A stretch of DNA of 64,000 nucleotides. Origin: an uncultured Verrucomicrobiales bacterium. GTDB taxonomy: Bacteria > Verrucomicrobiota > Verrucomicrobiia > Verrucomicrobiales > Akkermansiaceae. The DNA is taken from the NCBI GenBank assembly GCA_937901085.1, contig CALCHQ010000084.1, positions 3,647 to 67,646 of the forward strand, in the 5' to 3' direction. Made by a program: the position numbers and the translations under genes. The notes under the pieces are model-generated. The model ran no database searches. It was given only the letters and a program-made list of their open reading frames with translations, and was not told where the DNA came from. How positions within the stretch are numbered: position 1 is the first letter of the stretch; each line of letters starts with the position of its first letter. Shown here in pieces: positions 7,778 through 17,377 of this stretch.

Positions 7778-10336
7778 ATGAGTGATAACGTAACGCCCCC
7801 GGAGGATGCTGAGAAGCTTTCGACCGGGGCTCAGCAGGAGTACGGCGCCGCCCAGATTGACAAGCTGGAGGGCCTTGAAGCCGTGCGTAAGCGTCCGGGT
7901 ATGTACATTGGTGACCCGGATGAACGTGGTTTGCATCACTGTGTGTTCGAAGTGCTGGATAACTCGATTGACGAGCATCTGGCCGGATACTGCAGCAAGA
8001 TTATCATCCAGATTCACGAGGGTGGCACGATTTCCGTGATTGACGACGGCCGTGGTATTCCGGTGGATATACACCCGAAGTTCGGTATTCCCGCCGTGGA
8101 GCTGGTGCTGACCAACCTGCATGCCGGTGGTAAGTTCGGCCAGGGTGCGTACAAGTACTCCGGCGGCCTGCACGGCGTGGGTGCCAAGTGCGTGAACGCT
8201 CTCTCCGATTTCTTCAAGGCTGAGGTGCGCCGCGACGGCAAGCGCCACGTCATCACCTTCGAGCGTGGCCGCACCACGGAGAAGCTGCATGTGGTGGGTT
8301 CCTGCCCGGACAGCCAGACTGGCACGGCCATCACCTTCCTGCCCGACCCGACCATCTTCACCGACACCACGGAATTCAAGTTCGACCTGCTGGCCCGCCG
8401 CCTGCGCGAACTGGCTTTCCTGAATCCCGGTCTCGTCATCGAACTGGTGGATGAGCGCAGCGGGCAGGAACGCACTGAAACCTTCTACTATGCCGACGGT
8501 ATCCGCGAGTTCGTGAAGCAGCTGGGCGAGAACAAGACGCTCATTACGGCCGAACCCATCGCCATGAGCGGCGTGCGCCACATTGAGGTGGAGTACGACG
8601 GCAAGACCATGGAGGACGATGTGATTGTGGATGTGGTGATGCAGTACAATGATAGCGACCGCTACCAGATTCAGTGCTACGCCAACTCCATTTTCAATGC
8701 TGACGGCGGTACGCACCTTTCCGGCTTCCGCAGCTCGCTGACCCGCGCCATCAACAACTACGCCAAGACGAACAACCTGCTCAAGGATAAGGACCCCAGC
8801 CTGAACGGCGACGACGTGCGCGAAGGTCTGGTGGCCGTCATCAGCGTGAAGATGCCCAACCCGCGTTTCTCCTCTCAGACCAAGGACAAGCTCGTGAACA
8901 CCGAAATCGAAGGTGTGGTGAGCAGCGTGGTCTACGAAGAACTCAAGGAATACTTTGAGGAGAATCCGCAGGTGGCCAGAACCATTATCGACCGTTGCCT
9001 CATTGCCTCCCGCGCCCGCGAAGCTGCCCGCAAGGCCCGCGAAAGCGTGCGTAAGAGCGCCATGACCGTGGGCGGTGGCCTGCCCGGCAAGCTGGCAGAC
9101 TGCTCCTGCCGTGACCCGAAGCTCAGCGAGCTGTTCATTGTGGAGGGTGACTCCGCAGGTGGCTCTGCCAAGATGGGTCGCGACCGCCGCACACAGGCTA
9201 TTCTGCCGCTGCGCGGTAAGATTCTCAACGTGGAGAAGGCCCGCCTGGACAAGGCTCTGGGCAGCGAGACAATCCAGAACATCATCACCGCCATTGGCGC
9301 CGGCATCGGCGATGGTGAAGGGGAGGGTTCGTTCGACCTCAATAAGGTGCGTTACCACAAGATTATCCTCATGGCTGATGCCGACGTGGACGGTTCCCAC
9401 ATCTGCACGTTGCTGCTCACGCTCTTCTGCCGCCACATGCCGCAGTTGGTGCGTGCCGGTTACCTCTACATTGCCCAGCCCCCGCTGTACCGTGTGATTC
9501 ACCGCAAGGTGGAGCAGTATGTGCAGGATGAGGTGGCGCTCAACCGCAAGCTCATTTCCCTGGGCGCGGGCGATGTGACCCTCCGCACGCCGGATAAGGG
9601 CAAGGAATTTGACGCCGACTCCCTCATGGCTATTCTGGAAACCCTCATCAACCTGCAGAAGTACGAGGGCAGCGTGGCTCAGCACGGCGGCGACTTCAAG
9701 GATCTGCTGCGCCACCGCGCCGATAATGGCGCTTTCCCGCAGTACCTGGTGAAGGTCCGCTGCGGTAATGATGAGGAAGTGCAGTACTTTGCCGATATGG
9801 ACAGCCTGTCTGCCTTCTCCGAGGAGAACCGCGACCTCTTCCTCTTCGGCGAACCCAGCGAGGAAGAACTGGCAGCCAACCCGCTGCCGGTGCGCGAAGG
9901 CCCCAGCCGCCGCGCCCTGCTGCACGAGCTGCACGAGGCCAAGGCCATCACCCGCGTGCTGGCACGCCTGGAGGAACTCGGTATCCAGCCCGGCCAGCTG
10001 CTGAGCGATGATGCCCCGGTGTTCGAGCTGGTGGAGAATGCCCGCAACACGGCCACGCCCATCTTCTTTGTGGGTGATATTCTGGCCAAGGTGCTGGAAA
10101 TCGGCGGCCGCAGCGTGACCATTACCCGATTCAAAGGTCTGGGTGAAATGGACGCCAAGGACCTCTACGCCACGACCATGGATCCGGAGAAGCGCGAGCT
10201 GCTCCGCGTGCGTCTGGATGATGACAACGCCGTTCAGGCCGACAAGATGTTCACCATCCTCATGGGCGACCTGGTGGAACCCCGCCGCCGCTTCATCGAG
10301 GACAACGCCCTCAATGTCCGTAACCTCGACGTGTAA
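7778..10336 (+). CDS. gyrB: DNA gyrase subunit B
   Basis: The 852-aa type IIA topoisomerase ATPase subunit has the GHKL ATPase domain with DNSIDEHLAGYC, DDGRGIPVD and the ATP lid GLHGVGAKCVNALS (residues about 120-135), then the transducer domain. The TOPRIM domain has EGDSAGGSAKMGRDR (about residue 450) and the DADVDGSH metal-binding motif (about 530). The C-terminal ending RRRFIEDNALNVRNLDV is typical of GyrB. At 852 aa it is slightly longer than E. coli GyrB (804 aa); part of the extra length is an acidic-rich stretch around residues 590-750. gyrA follows after 21 bp, so both subunits come from one transcript. Confidence 0.97.
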   Translation: MSDNVTPPEDAEKLSTGAQQEYGAAQIDKLEGLEAVRKRPGMYIGDPDERGLHHCVFEVLDNSIDEHLAGYCSKIIIQIHEGGTISVIDDGRGIPVDIHPKFGIPAVELVLTNLHAGGKFGQGAYKYSGGLHGVGAKCVNALSDFFKAEVRRDGKRHVITFERGRTTEKLHVVGSCPDSQTGTAITFLPDPTIFTDTTEFKFDLLARRLRELAFLNPGLVIELVDERSGQERTETFYYADGIREFVKQLGENKTLITAEPIAMSGVRHIEVEYDGKTMEDDVIVDVVMQYNDSDRYQIQCYANSIFNADGGTHLSGFRSSLTRAINNYAKTNNLLKDKDPSLNGDDVREGLVAVISVKMPNPRFSSQTKDKLVNTEIEGVVSSVVYEELKEYFEENPQVARTIIDRCLIASRAREAARKARESVRKSAMTVGGGLPGKLADCSCRDPKLSELFIVEGDSAGGSAKMGRDRRTQAILPLRGKILNVEKARLDKALGSETIQNIITAIGAGIGDGEGEGSFDLNKVRYHKIILMADADVDGSHICTLLLTLFCRHMPQLVRAGYLYIAQPPLYRVIHRKVEQYVQDEVALNRKLISLGAGDVTLRTPDKGKEFDADSLMAILETLINLQKYEGSVAQHGGDFKDLLRHRADNGAFPQYLVKVRCGNDEEVQYFADMDSLSAFSEENRDLFLFGEPSEEELAANPLPVREGPSRRALLHELHEAKAITRVLARLEELGIQPGQLLSDDAPVFELVENARNTATPIFFVGDILAKVLEIGGRSVTITRFKGLGEMDAKDLYATTMDPEKRELLRVRLDDDNAVQADKMFTILMGDLVEPRRRFIEDNALNVRNLDV

Positions 10337-10357
10337 CCCTAACTTTTTTTCCTGATT

Positions 10358-12970
10358 ATGAGCGAAACAAGAATTCGTCCCGTCGATGTGGCAGAGGAGG
10401 TTTCCCGCAGCTTCCTGGACTACTCCATGTCGGTGATTATCTCCCGCGCCCTGCCGGACGTGCGAGACGGTCTCAAACCCTCCCAGCGCCGCGTGCTGTA
10501 TGCCATGCACGAACTGGGGCTTGTGCCCAGCAAGGGCACTATCAAGTGCGGTAAAATCGTGGGTGACACCATCGGTAACTACCACCCGCACGGTGACCAG
10601 TCTGCCTACGGTACGCTGGTGACCATGGCCCAGCCCTGGAACATGCGCGACATCCTGGTGCAGGGGCAGGGTAACTTCGGTACTCCGGAAGGTGATCCCC
10701 CCGCCGCCATGCGATACACGGAAGCCAAGCTGAGCCACCTGGGTGTGGCTCTCATGGATGACCTGGACAAGGACACCGTGGACTTCCAGCCGAACTACGA
10801 CAACCGCCTCACGGAACCCGTGGTATTCCCCTCTGCCTTCCCGAACCTGCTGGTGAACGGCGGCACGGGTATTGCTGTGGGTATGGCCACGAACATGGCC
10901 CCGCACAACCTGGGTGAAGTGGTGGACGGCATCTGTGCCTACATCGACAATCCCCTCATCACCAGCGAAGCGCTGCGCGCCTACATCAAGGGCCCGGACT
11001 TCCCGACCGGTGGCTATGTACTGGGCTACAAGGGTATCGACAGCTACTTCCGCACCGGCCGCGGCAGCGTCCGCATGCGCGGTAAGATGGAGGTCGTCAC
11101 CAACGAGAATGGCCGCGAGTTCATCCACATTTCCGATGTGCCCTACGGTGTGAACCGCGCTGTGCTGCAGGAACGCATTGCCGAGCTGGTGCGTGATAAG
11201 ATTATCACCGATATTGCCGGTATGCGCGACCTTACCGACTACATCGAAATCGAACTCAAGCGCGATGCCCGCCCGCAGGTGGTCATCAACCAGCTCTACA
11301 AGCTCACCAGCATGGAGACTTCGTTCTCTGTGAACATGCTGGCCATTCACGAGGGACGCCCCAAGGTGCTTTCCATGAAGGATGCCATCAACTTCTACGT
11401 TGAACACCGCCGTGAGGTGGTGGTGCGCCGCACGAAGTTCCTCCTCCGCAAGGCTGAGGACCGCGCCGAAGTGCTGGAGGCCTACCTCATTGCCCTGGCC
11501 AACATGGATGAGTTCATCCGCATCATCCGCGACTCGAAGAACCGCGAGGACGCCCGCAACCGCCTCATGGCTTTCCGTTTCCCCACGGAGCTGGCCAAGG
11601 GCCTGGGTATCCTCATCCACAGCCAGCCCTCCGTGCAGGGTGACCAGTATGTCTTCACCGAGCGCCAGGTGAATGCCATCCTTGAACTCCGCCTCTACCA
11701 GCTGACTGCTCTGGAAAACGACAAGATTTCCGACGAGTACAAGAAGCTGCTGGAACTCATCGAGGATTATCTGGACATCCTGGCCAATGAGAGCCGAGTG
11801 CTGGGTATCGTGAAGGAAGAGCTGCGCGCCATCAAGGAGAAGTACGCCACCCCGCGTATGACCCACATCATCCCGTTTGAGGGCGATATGGCCATTGAGG
11901 ACCTCATCCCCAATGACTCCATGATTGTGACCATCTCCCACAGCGGTTACATCAAGCGCACCAATTCGGATGAGTACCGCCTGCAGGCTCGCGGAGGCAA
12001 GGGTATCAAGGCCGCTACGACCAAGAGCAAGAAGGATGCCAACGACTTTGTCGAACACCTGTTTGCCGCCCAGAACCACGACTACATTATGTTCTTCACC
12101 AACACCGGCCGCGTGTATGTGGAGCGTGTGTACGAGATTGACGAGGCTGCCCGCAGCGCCCAGGGACGCTCCATCAAGAACCTGCTGGATATGCAGGCGG
12201 ATGAGCGTATTGCCGCCATTCTGCGTCTGGAACGCCGCGTGAGCGAGGATGGTAAGGATATCACCTTTGCCGAGGATTCCGGCAATGTGGTGTTCGCTAC
12301 CAAGGACGGTACGGTGAAGAAGACCGCGCTCAATGACTTCGTGAACTACCGCAAGGCCGGTATCATCGCCATTAACCTGGAAGAGGGTAATTCCCTGGTG
12401 AATGCCGCCCTGACTTCCGGGCAGGATGAGGTGGTAATTGTCACCCACGACGGTATGAGCATTCGCTTCAACGAAGCCGATATGCGTGCCCAGGGGCGTA
12501 ACACCATCGGTGTGCGCGGTATCAAGCTGCGCGAGGGTGACTTCGTTGTGGCTCTGGCGGTGGTGCAGAATGATGCCCACCTCCTGGTGGTTTCCGAGAA
12601 CGGTCTGGGCAAGCGCACGGTGTTCGATGAATACCGCCAGCAGAGCCGCGGCGGTATCGGTATCAAGACCATGAATTGCACAGATAAGACCGGCCGCGTG
12701 GTGTCTGCCACCACCGTGACCGATGCCGATGAACTCATGATTATGACCACCGGCGGCCAGTCTGTCCGCATGAAGGTGAACACCATCCGCGAGACGGGGC
12801 GTGCGGCCCAGGGTGTGAAGCTCATCACGCTGGACGGCAAGGAATGCATTCAGGAAATCACGCTGGTCATCCCTGATGACGATGAGGAGGATGAGCCGGT
12901 TGAGGATGCTTCCGAAACTGCCGGAATGGACGGTGTGGCAGACGATGCCGCCGCCACTCCGCAGGAGTAA
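10358..12970 (+). CDS. gyrA: DNA gyrase subunit A
   Basis: The 870-aa protein starts the breakage-reunion domain with SRSFLDYSMSVIISRALPDVRDGLKP. The quinolone-resistance region HPHGDQSAYGTLVTMAQ is followed by the catalytic Tyr in AAMRYTEAKLS (about residue 124). The C-terminal half has the six-blade beta-pinwheel with a GyrA box, QARGGKGI, that distinguishes gyrase from topoisomerase IV. The tail is acidic (DDDEEDEPVEDASE), as in many GyrA proteins. Positions 83 and 87 (E. coli numbering) appear as Ser and Tyr in DQSAYG. There is no Shine-Dalgarno; the start is preceded by a T-run and GATT. Confidence 0.97.
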   Translation: MSETRIRPVDVAEEVSRSFLDYSMSVIISRALPDVRDGLKPSQRRVLYAMHELGLVPSKGTIKCGKIVGDTIGNYHPHGDQSAYGTLVTMAQPWNMRDILVQGQGNFGTPEGDPPAAMRYTEAKLSHLGVALMDDLDKDTVDFQPNYDNRLTEPVVFPSAFPNLLVNGGTGIAVGMATNMAPHNLGEVVDGICAYIDNPLITSEALRAYIKGPDFPTGGYVLGYKGIDSYFRTGRGSVRMRGKMEVVTNENGREFIHISDVPYGVNRAVLQERIAELVRDKIITDIAGMRDLTDYIEIELKRDARPQVVINQLYKLTSMETSFSVNMLAIHEGRPKVLSMKDAINFYVEHRREVVVRRTKFLLRKAEDRAEVLEAYLIALANMDEFIRIIRDSKNREDARNRLMAFRFPTELAKGLGILIHSQPSVQGDQYVFTERQVNAILELRLYQLTALENDKISDEYKKLLELIEDYLDILANESRVLGIVKEELRAIKEKYATPRMTHIIPFEGDMAIEDLIPNDSMIVTISHSGYIKRTNSDEYRLQARGGKGIKAATTKSKKDANDFVEHLFAAQNHDYIMFFTNTGRVYVERVYEIDEAARSAQGRSIKNLLDMQADERIAAILRLERRVSEDGKDITFAEDSGNVVFATKDGTVKKTALNDFVNYRKAGIIAINLEEGNSLVNAALTSGQDEVVIVTHDGMSIRFNEADMRAQGRNTIGVRGIKLREGDFVVALAVVQNDAHLLVVSENGLGKRTVFDEYRQQSRGGIGIKTMNCTDKTGRVVSATTVTDADELMIMTTGGQSVRMKVNTIRETGRAAQGVKLITLDGKECIQEITLVIPDDDEEDEPVEDASETAGMDGVADDAAATPQE

Positions 12971-13005
12971 AGCCCTACCGGCTTCTCATCAGAACTCATA
13001 AGAAC

Positions 13006-13089
13006 CACCCCGCCTGCTGTTTCCGGCAGGCGGGGTGATGTGTTTCAGGTAAGGAGGAACACCCCGGTTCTGGTGTGAACCGGGGTGTT
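13006..13089. terminator. Two hairpins between gyrA and the convergent binding-protein gene
   Basis: Hairpin 1 has a 12-bp GC-rich stem, 13006-13018 with 13026-13037. Hairpin 2 has a perfect 13-bp stem, 13058-13070 with 13077-13089, with a 6-base loop. Neither has a strong U-tract, but their position between convergent genes fits bidirectional termination. Confidence 0.6.
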
Positions 13090-13121
13090 GATTCCGCAGG
13101 GGAAAGTGGGAAGAAAAAACT

Positions 13122-14006
13122 TTATTCTGCTGCGGGGGCAGGGGCTTTCTTGTTTTTGTTGAAGCGGGCGAGTACGCCCATGCCACCCTTGTAATAGGGA
13201 TGCACGAAATCGACCTTTTCCTGGCGTGCGGGCGTGATGGACATACAGCCGCCTACCAGATCTGCCTGACCGTTCTGCAGGACATCAAGCAGGCTGGCGA
13301 AACTCATCAACTTGTATTCCACTTTCATGTTCAGCTCATAGGCGACGCGGTTGATGACTTCGATGTCCATCCCCATCAGCTCATTGTAAGCCTGGTAGGC
13401 CATGGGCATCTGGGCAGGATCGGTGGCATAGCGGATGGTGCCGGCGCTGCCATCGTAATCCTTGTTGTGGCTCCACTTGGTGATGCGGCGGCTCTGGTCA
13501 ATGGACTGGCACCATTTCTGCTTGAACTTTTCCAGTTCGCCGCTCTGTTCCAGCTGCTGGATGACCTCGCTGATGCGGGCATTGAGCGGGTCGCCCTTGC
13601 GTGTGGCGAAGGAATAGTTGTCGTCGGCATAGGTGAAGGCCAGATACAGGTCTTCGGGGTAGTAGGCGGCCCAGAGGCGGGCAATGGGTTCGTCTTCCAG
13701 CACGGCGTCAATCTTGCCCTTACGCAGTTCCTGCACCATGAGCTGGGTGTAGTTGTAGGCGCGGTATTCGGCAATGGCAGGTTGGAGGGGGCTCAGGACG
13801 CTCTGGAACATGCCGCCGGCCAGGTAGCCCGCACGCTTGCCTGCGAGGTCGGCCAGAGAGTGGATTTCGGAAGCCGAAGCTTCATTCTCAGAGCTGGTGA
13901 AGAGAGAGGACACCCAGGAGGAATTTTCCTGGTCTTTGCAGCTGCTCATGGTGGTCAGGGCGGTGAGCCCCAGCAGCAGGCTGGTGAGAAAGGGTTTGAG
14001 TCGCAT
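13122..14006 (-). CDS. Periplasmic amino-acid-type substrate-binding lipoprotein (SBP_bac_3), lobes apparently swapped
   Basis: The 294-aa product starts MRLKPFLTSLLLGLTALTTMSSC, a lipoprotein signal with the lipid-anchored Cys at about residue 23. Residues about 45-155 read like the second lobe of family 3 binding proteins (SLADLAGKRAGYLAGG, GKIDAVLEDEP, ATRKGDPL, SGELEKFKQKW). Residues about 175-285 read like the first lobe (IRYATDPAQMPMAY, MDIEVINRVAYELNMKVEYK, SITPARQEKVDFVHPYYKGG). The usual order is the reverse. No ABC permease or ATPase gene lies beside it. The start is chosen at the lipoprotein signal; an upstream in-frame start would extend past the promoter. Confidence 0.75.
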   Translation of the reverse strand: MRLKPFLTSLLLGLTALTTMSSCKDQENSSWVSSLFTSSENEASASEIHSLADLAGKRAGYLAGGMFQSVLSPLQPAIAEYRAYNYTQLMVQELRKGKIDAVLEDEPIARLWAAYYPEDLYLAFTYADDNYSFATRKGDPLNARISEVIQQLEQSGELEKFKQKWCQSIDQSRRITKWSHNKDYDGSAGTIRYATDPAQMPMAYQAYNELMGMDIEVINRVAYELNMKVEYKLMSFASLLDVLQNGQADLVGGCMSITPARQEKVDFVHPYYKGGMGVLARFNKNKKAPAPAAE

Positions 14007-14040
14007 ACGATGTAGAAGAGAGAGTATTCCTGATTTGTCT

Positions 14041-14069
14041 ATTCTAACGAGTTGAACTTGATAAGTCAA
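14041..14069 (-). promoter_or_regulatory. Promoter of the substrate-binding lipoprotein gene
   Basis: Minus strand TTGACT (14069-14064), exactly 17 bp, TAGAAT (14046-14041), then a leader of about 28 bases to the ATG at 14006. Confidence 0.65.
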
Positions 14070-14137
14070 TGGGAAATTGTTACAGTTCTTCGCCGACGCG
14101 GAGAGGGAAATCCTTTCAGAAACAGGAAGAATAGAAC

Positions 14138-14166
14138 TTGCGTGAATCATGGGAATTTGTTATAAG
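14138..14166 (+). promoter_or_regulatory. Promoter of the S6 peptidase gene
   Basis: TTGCGT (14138-14143), 17 bp, TATAAG (14161-14166), then about 30 bases to the ATG at 14197. It diverges from the promoter at 14041-14069. Confidence 0.5.
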
Positions 14167-14196
14167 GATAGGAAATCGGTATTTGTTCTGCCTGCC

Positions 14197-17100
14197 ATGA
14201 AATTGAGACTTCCGCGTTACCTTGTTCTGGGCTTGCTGATGGCTGCTGCCTGCCAATCTGCCGAAGCTGCTATCCGGCATTCAGATGTGTCGCTGAATAC
14301 TTATGTGGATTTCGCCACCAATTCAGGACGCTATGTAGATGGCGCAACAAGTGAGCTGCTGGAGCATATCCGCTCGCGCGATGGAGGCGTGAAGATTTCC
14401 TACACCGGGGAACAGCAGGATTATATTCTGCCACATGGTGTGGTCAGCTTTGACAGCGTAGCCGATATGGGTAATGCGACGCTGGTAGGATACAATTACA
14501 TAGCAACGGTGGCGCATAACAGCTCCCGCCTGGCTCCGACCTTTACGCGGAATGATGCCGGTGTTGGAATCGAGCATGCCCAGAAGTATCAGGCTGCCGA
14601 GGAATATACTTACCATGTGAAGGATAATGAGACTGTGCCCGAAGGCACATTTGTGCATCAGATATTCCATGATTCCAATGACTACAAAGTGACGCGCCTG
14701 CTCAAGGTGGTGACGGACGCGACACCTGCCCGGATGGCCGGAGGCTCCGGTTCGGATTATGATGGAGAGATGGCGTACCGTGTCGGTGGCGGTGAGCAGT
14801 ATTTGAAGACGCCTCAGGGTACAGAGGATGTTTCCCAGCAGGACGTCTACCTGGTCGGCGGTATAGCAAAGATTTCAGGGTGGTCTCAATCGCAGACGGA
14901 TGATGAGGTCAGGACAGGGACGGTGCAGGGGAATATATCATGGAAACAGGGGGAAGGGGTGAGTGCGGCTACACCGATGCCTTTTTGCGGGGAAGAGGGT
15001 GATTCCGGCAGCCCTTACTTTGTGTGGGAGGATGGCTCGTACCAGTATCTGATGGCGCACCGTGCCAGTGATAAGAACACGACAACGTACGGTTGTGAGG
15101 CAAAAGAATGGACGGAGTCTGTGATAGCGTCGGATTCCTTTGTCGTGGATATGGGGAATGTCAGCGGTAAACTTGTCATCAGCGGTGCGGAAGCAGACAA
15201 GGATGTCGATGGTATTGCCTCTTCCTCACAGGGGGTGAACTTCACCGTTTCATCGGCAAGAGGCTTTCTACGGGATGATAAAGGAAACCTGAATGATAAG
15301 AGCGGGAGTAATACGTATTACCGGGCAGTTGCAACGGGGAAGCATACCTGGAGTACCCTTTCCAAGCTCAATAACACCCAGGATTGGTACACCTATGATG
15401 ATTCCTACCTGAACGCCACGGCGAGTGTCGTTGTCCAGAATACCGCGGAGGGGAAGGAGAATGTGGCGGCCAGCGGGTTGACCTATGCCGAGCTTTACCT
15501 GACCCAGAACCTGGTGTTTGAGTCTGCCGTAGACGATGCCGCTTATACGGTCAAGGTAACGAAGGATACGGATCTGGGGGCCGGTTATCTGCATTTTGCG
15601 GCCAATGGGCACAAGGGTGTGGTGTTCAGCGTGGAATCGGACGGGAACAGCCTGCTTAATTCGGCCGGTTATGTGGTGGATGCCGGGGTTCAGGTGGATG
15701 TGAGCCTGCGGAATGCCGATGCTGGTTATATGCGTGAATGGCGCAAGGTGGGCGAGGGTACGCTCAATATCTGCGGTACGGGAGGCAACAACGAGATTTT
15801 CCTGAATGTGGGCGGCGCTGGTAAAACCGTACTCAACCAGAGTGGTGGCTATGCTGCCTACAACGTGCTGGTGAATACGGGGGCCACCGTGCTTATCAAG
15901 GATACTTCGCAGATTTACCGTGACCTGACATTCGGCAATGGCGGCGGTGTGCTGGATATGAACGGCAAGAGCATGGAGTGGTACACCAGTAAGGGGGAAA
16001 CCCGCAAAGGCTGCTTCACCATTAACGCCCTCACAGAGGAGGCGGTGATTTCCAACAGTTCTGCCGAGCATGCCACCCTGCTGTTCAAGGAAGAGGGGGC
16101 GCAGCGCTTTGTGGGCTCTTTTGTCGATTCAGAGAAATCATCGCTGGGAATCACGTATGCCGGCGGCGGCACCTGGGAGCTGAACGGCATCCGCACCAGT
16201 CTGACGCACGCTGACAGCGGCCTGACGGTGGAGAACGGGACGGTGAAACTGGCGGGTACGCATACTGTGCATGGTTATGGTACGACGCATACGTACGATT
16301 CGGCCATGTTCTCTACCCGCGAGAATGACTGGCATTATGCCGATGCCGCCATGAATGTGAAGGTGAAGAATGGTGCCACCTTCGAGCTGGAGAGCCACGC
16401 GCGCCTCAAGGGAACGGTGACGGTGGAGAATGGCGGCCGGTATATCATGCACGAAGGGGTGCAGCATGAGATGGAGTATATAGAGGGTGGAGAGGAGCTG
16501 GAATCGACGGCCGACATCGCTGCCTATTACGGCCATAAGGGGGATGTGAAGCTGGAGGGAACGGGCTCTCTTTTTTGGCAGCGGGGCAGTAAGGATGTGG
16601 CATCGATGAAGGCTGCGGCTACCGCCGCTGTCATGTCCGGGGTGGAATCCACCATCAGCTCCGAAACGCTGTTGCGTCTGGCCTCTGCCGAAGAAAAGGA
16701 GGGAAGTCTTTCCGGTGCTTCCATAAGCTTGGAGAGCGGCACCAACCTCGAACTCATCGGGCTTCATCTGGATGCCGCCAGCACGATTTCTGCCGCGGGA
16801 ATGAGCCAGGTGTATATGCAGGATACATGCCTGGAGTTCAATAGTGATAACACGGGTGTCAGCTTCTCTGAGCTGGATGGTGCGCTGACTGTCAATCTTT
16901 TCGGTGAGCTGGATTCCCAGCTGAATCTGACAGCAGGGCAGCGTGTGCTGGAGCTGGAGTCCTCCATGCTGGGTGGTGATCTGACCCTCAGCGGCAACAA
17001 TATGATGCTGGATCTCCGCGGGCTTGCTGTCCCGCTTGAGGGACTGGTGCGTATCAGTTTCGGCGATACGGTAAGCTTCAACATCCCGGAGACGATGAGT

Positions 17101-17250
17101 ATTGCCGCGCTGACGGATTGGGGACAGACGGCCGGGTACTATGCGGCCGGGCAATCCGGCTATGTGTATTTCTCCATCCCGGAACCGGCGGCGGCCTCTC
17201 TCAGCCTACTGGCTCTGGCGGTTCTTTCTTCCCGCCGCAGAAGAAGCTGA
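14197..17250 (+). CDS. Exported S6-family (IgA1 protease/SPATE-like) serine protease with beta-helix-like passenger and PEP-CTERM-like tail
   Basis: The 1017-aa product has a signal peptide, MKLRLPRYLVLGLLMAAACQSAEAA. The protease domain (about residues 25-300) follows the S6 layout: VDFATNSGRYVDGATSE, catalytic His in TVAHN (about 106), catalytic Asp in NDYKVTRLLKVVTDATPA (about 162), YRVGGGEQ, and catalytic Ser in GDSGSPYF (about 270). Residues 300-980 are repetitive, rich in Gly, Asn, Thr and Val, as in autotransporter passengers. Instead of a beta-barrel the protein ends with SIPEPAAASLSLLALAVLSSRRRRS, a PEP-CTERM-like sorting signal (PEP motif, hydrophobic helix, Arg cluster). It is presumably a secreted or surface-anchored protease; the target is unknown. 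The start at 14197 is chosen at the signal peptide. Confidence 0.82.
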   Translation: MKLRLPRYLVLGLLMAAACQSAEAAIRHSDVSLNTYVDFATNSGRYVDGATSELLEHIRSRDGGVKISYTGEQQDYILPHGVVSFDSVADMGNATLVGYNYIATVAHNSSRLAPTFTRNDAGVGIEHAQKYQAAEEYTYHVKDNETVPEGTFVHQIFHDSNDYKVTRLLKVVTDATPARMAGGSGSDYDGEMAYRVGGGEQYLKTPQGTEDVSQQDVYLVGGIAKISGWSQSQTDDEVRTGTVQGNISWKQGEGVSAATPMPFCGEEGDSGSPYFVWEDGSYQYLMAHRASDKNTTTYGCEAKEWTESVIASDSFVVDMGNVSGKLVISGAEADKDVDGIASSSQGVNFTVSSARGFLRDDKGNLNDKSGSNTYYRAVATGKHTWSTLSKLNNTQDWYTYDDSYLNATASVVVQNTAEGKENVAASGLTYAELYLTQNLVFESAVDDAAYTVKVTKDTDLGAGYLHFAANGHKGVVFSVESDGNSLLNSAGYVVDAGVQVDVSLRNADAGYMREWRKVGEGTLNICGTGGNNEIFLNVGGAGKTVLNQSGGYAAYNVLVNTGATVLIKDTSQIYRDLTFGNGGGVLDMNGKSMEWYTSKGETRKGCFTINALTEEAVISNSSAEHATLLFKEEGAQRFVGSFVDSEKSSLGITYAGGGTWELNGIRTSLTHADSGLTVENGTVKLAGTHTVHGYGTTHTYDSAMFSTRENDWHYADAAMNVKVKNGATFELESHARLKGTVTVENGGRYIMHEGVQHEMEYIEGGEELESTADIAAYYGHKGDVKLEGTGSLFWQRGSKDVASMKAAATAAVMSGVESTISSETLLRLASAEEKEGSLSGASISLESGTNLELIGLHLDAASTISAAGMSQVYMQDTCLEFNSDNTGVSFSELDGALTVNLFGELDSQLNLTAGQRVLELESSMLGGDLTLSGNNMMLDLRGLAVPLEGLVRISFGDTVSFNIPETMSIAALTDWGQTAGYYAAGQSGYVYFSIPEPAAASLSLLALAVLSSRRRRS

Positions 17251-17298
17251 TGCGGCGCGCGCTGCCGGCAAGTCTCTGGCTTCTGCGATTGTGTCAAA

Positions 17299-17321
17299 TC
17301 CGCCACAATTCATGTGGCGGA
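17299..17321 (+). terminator. Hairpin after the S6 peptidase gene
   Basis: Perfect 9-bp stem TCCGCCACA / TGTGGCGGA with a 5-base loop, 49 bp after the stop. There is no T-run, so it may be a weak terminator or a regulatory element of the transporter downstream. Confidence 0.4.
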
Positions 17322-17377
17322 GTGTTCACACAGTAAAGCGTGCGCGGCGTGCCTGCTCTGTGGTAGAGTAGGGGCGT

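Noticed and set aside
7736..12580. A 1614-codon open frame antisense to gyrB and gyrA
   Set aside because: The plus-strand frames are certain gyrase genes. The antisense frame is open because the strong codon bias avoids codons whose complement is a stop; its translation is low-complexity (His, Ala, Gly, Val rich) without any domain.
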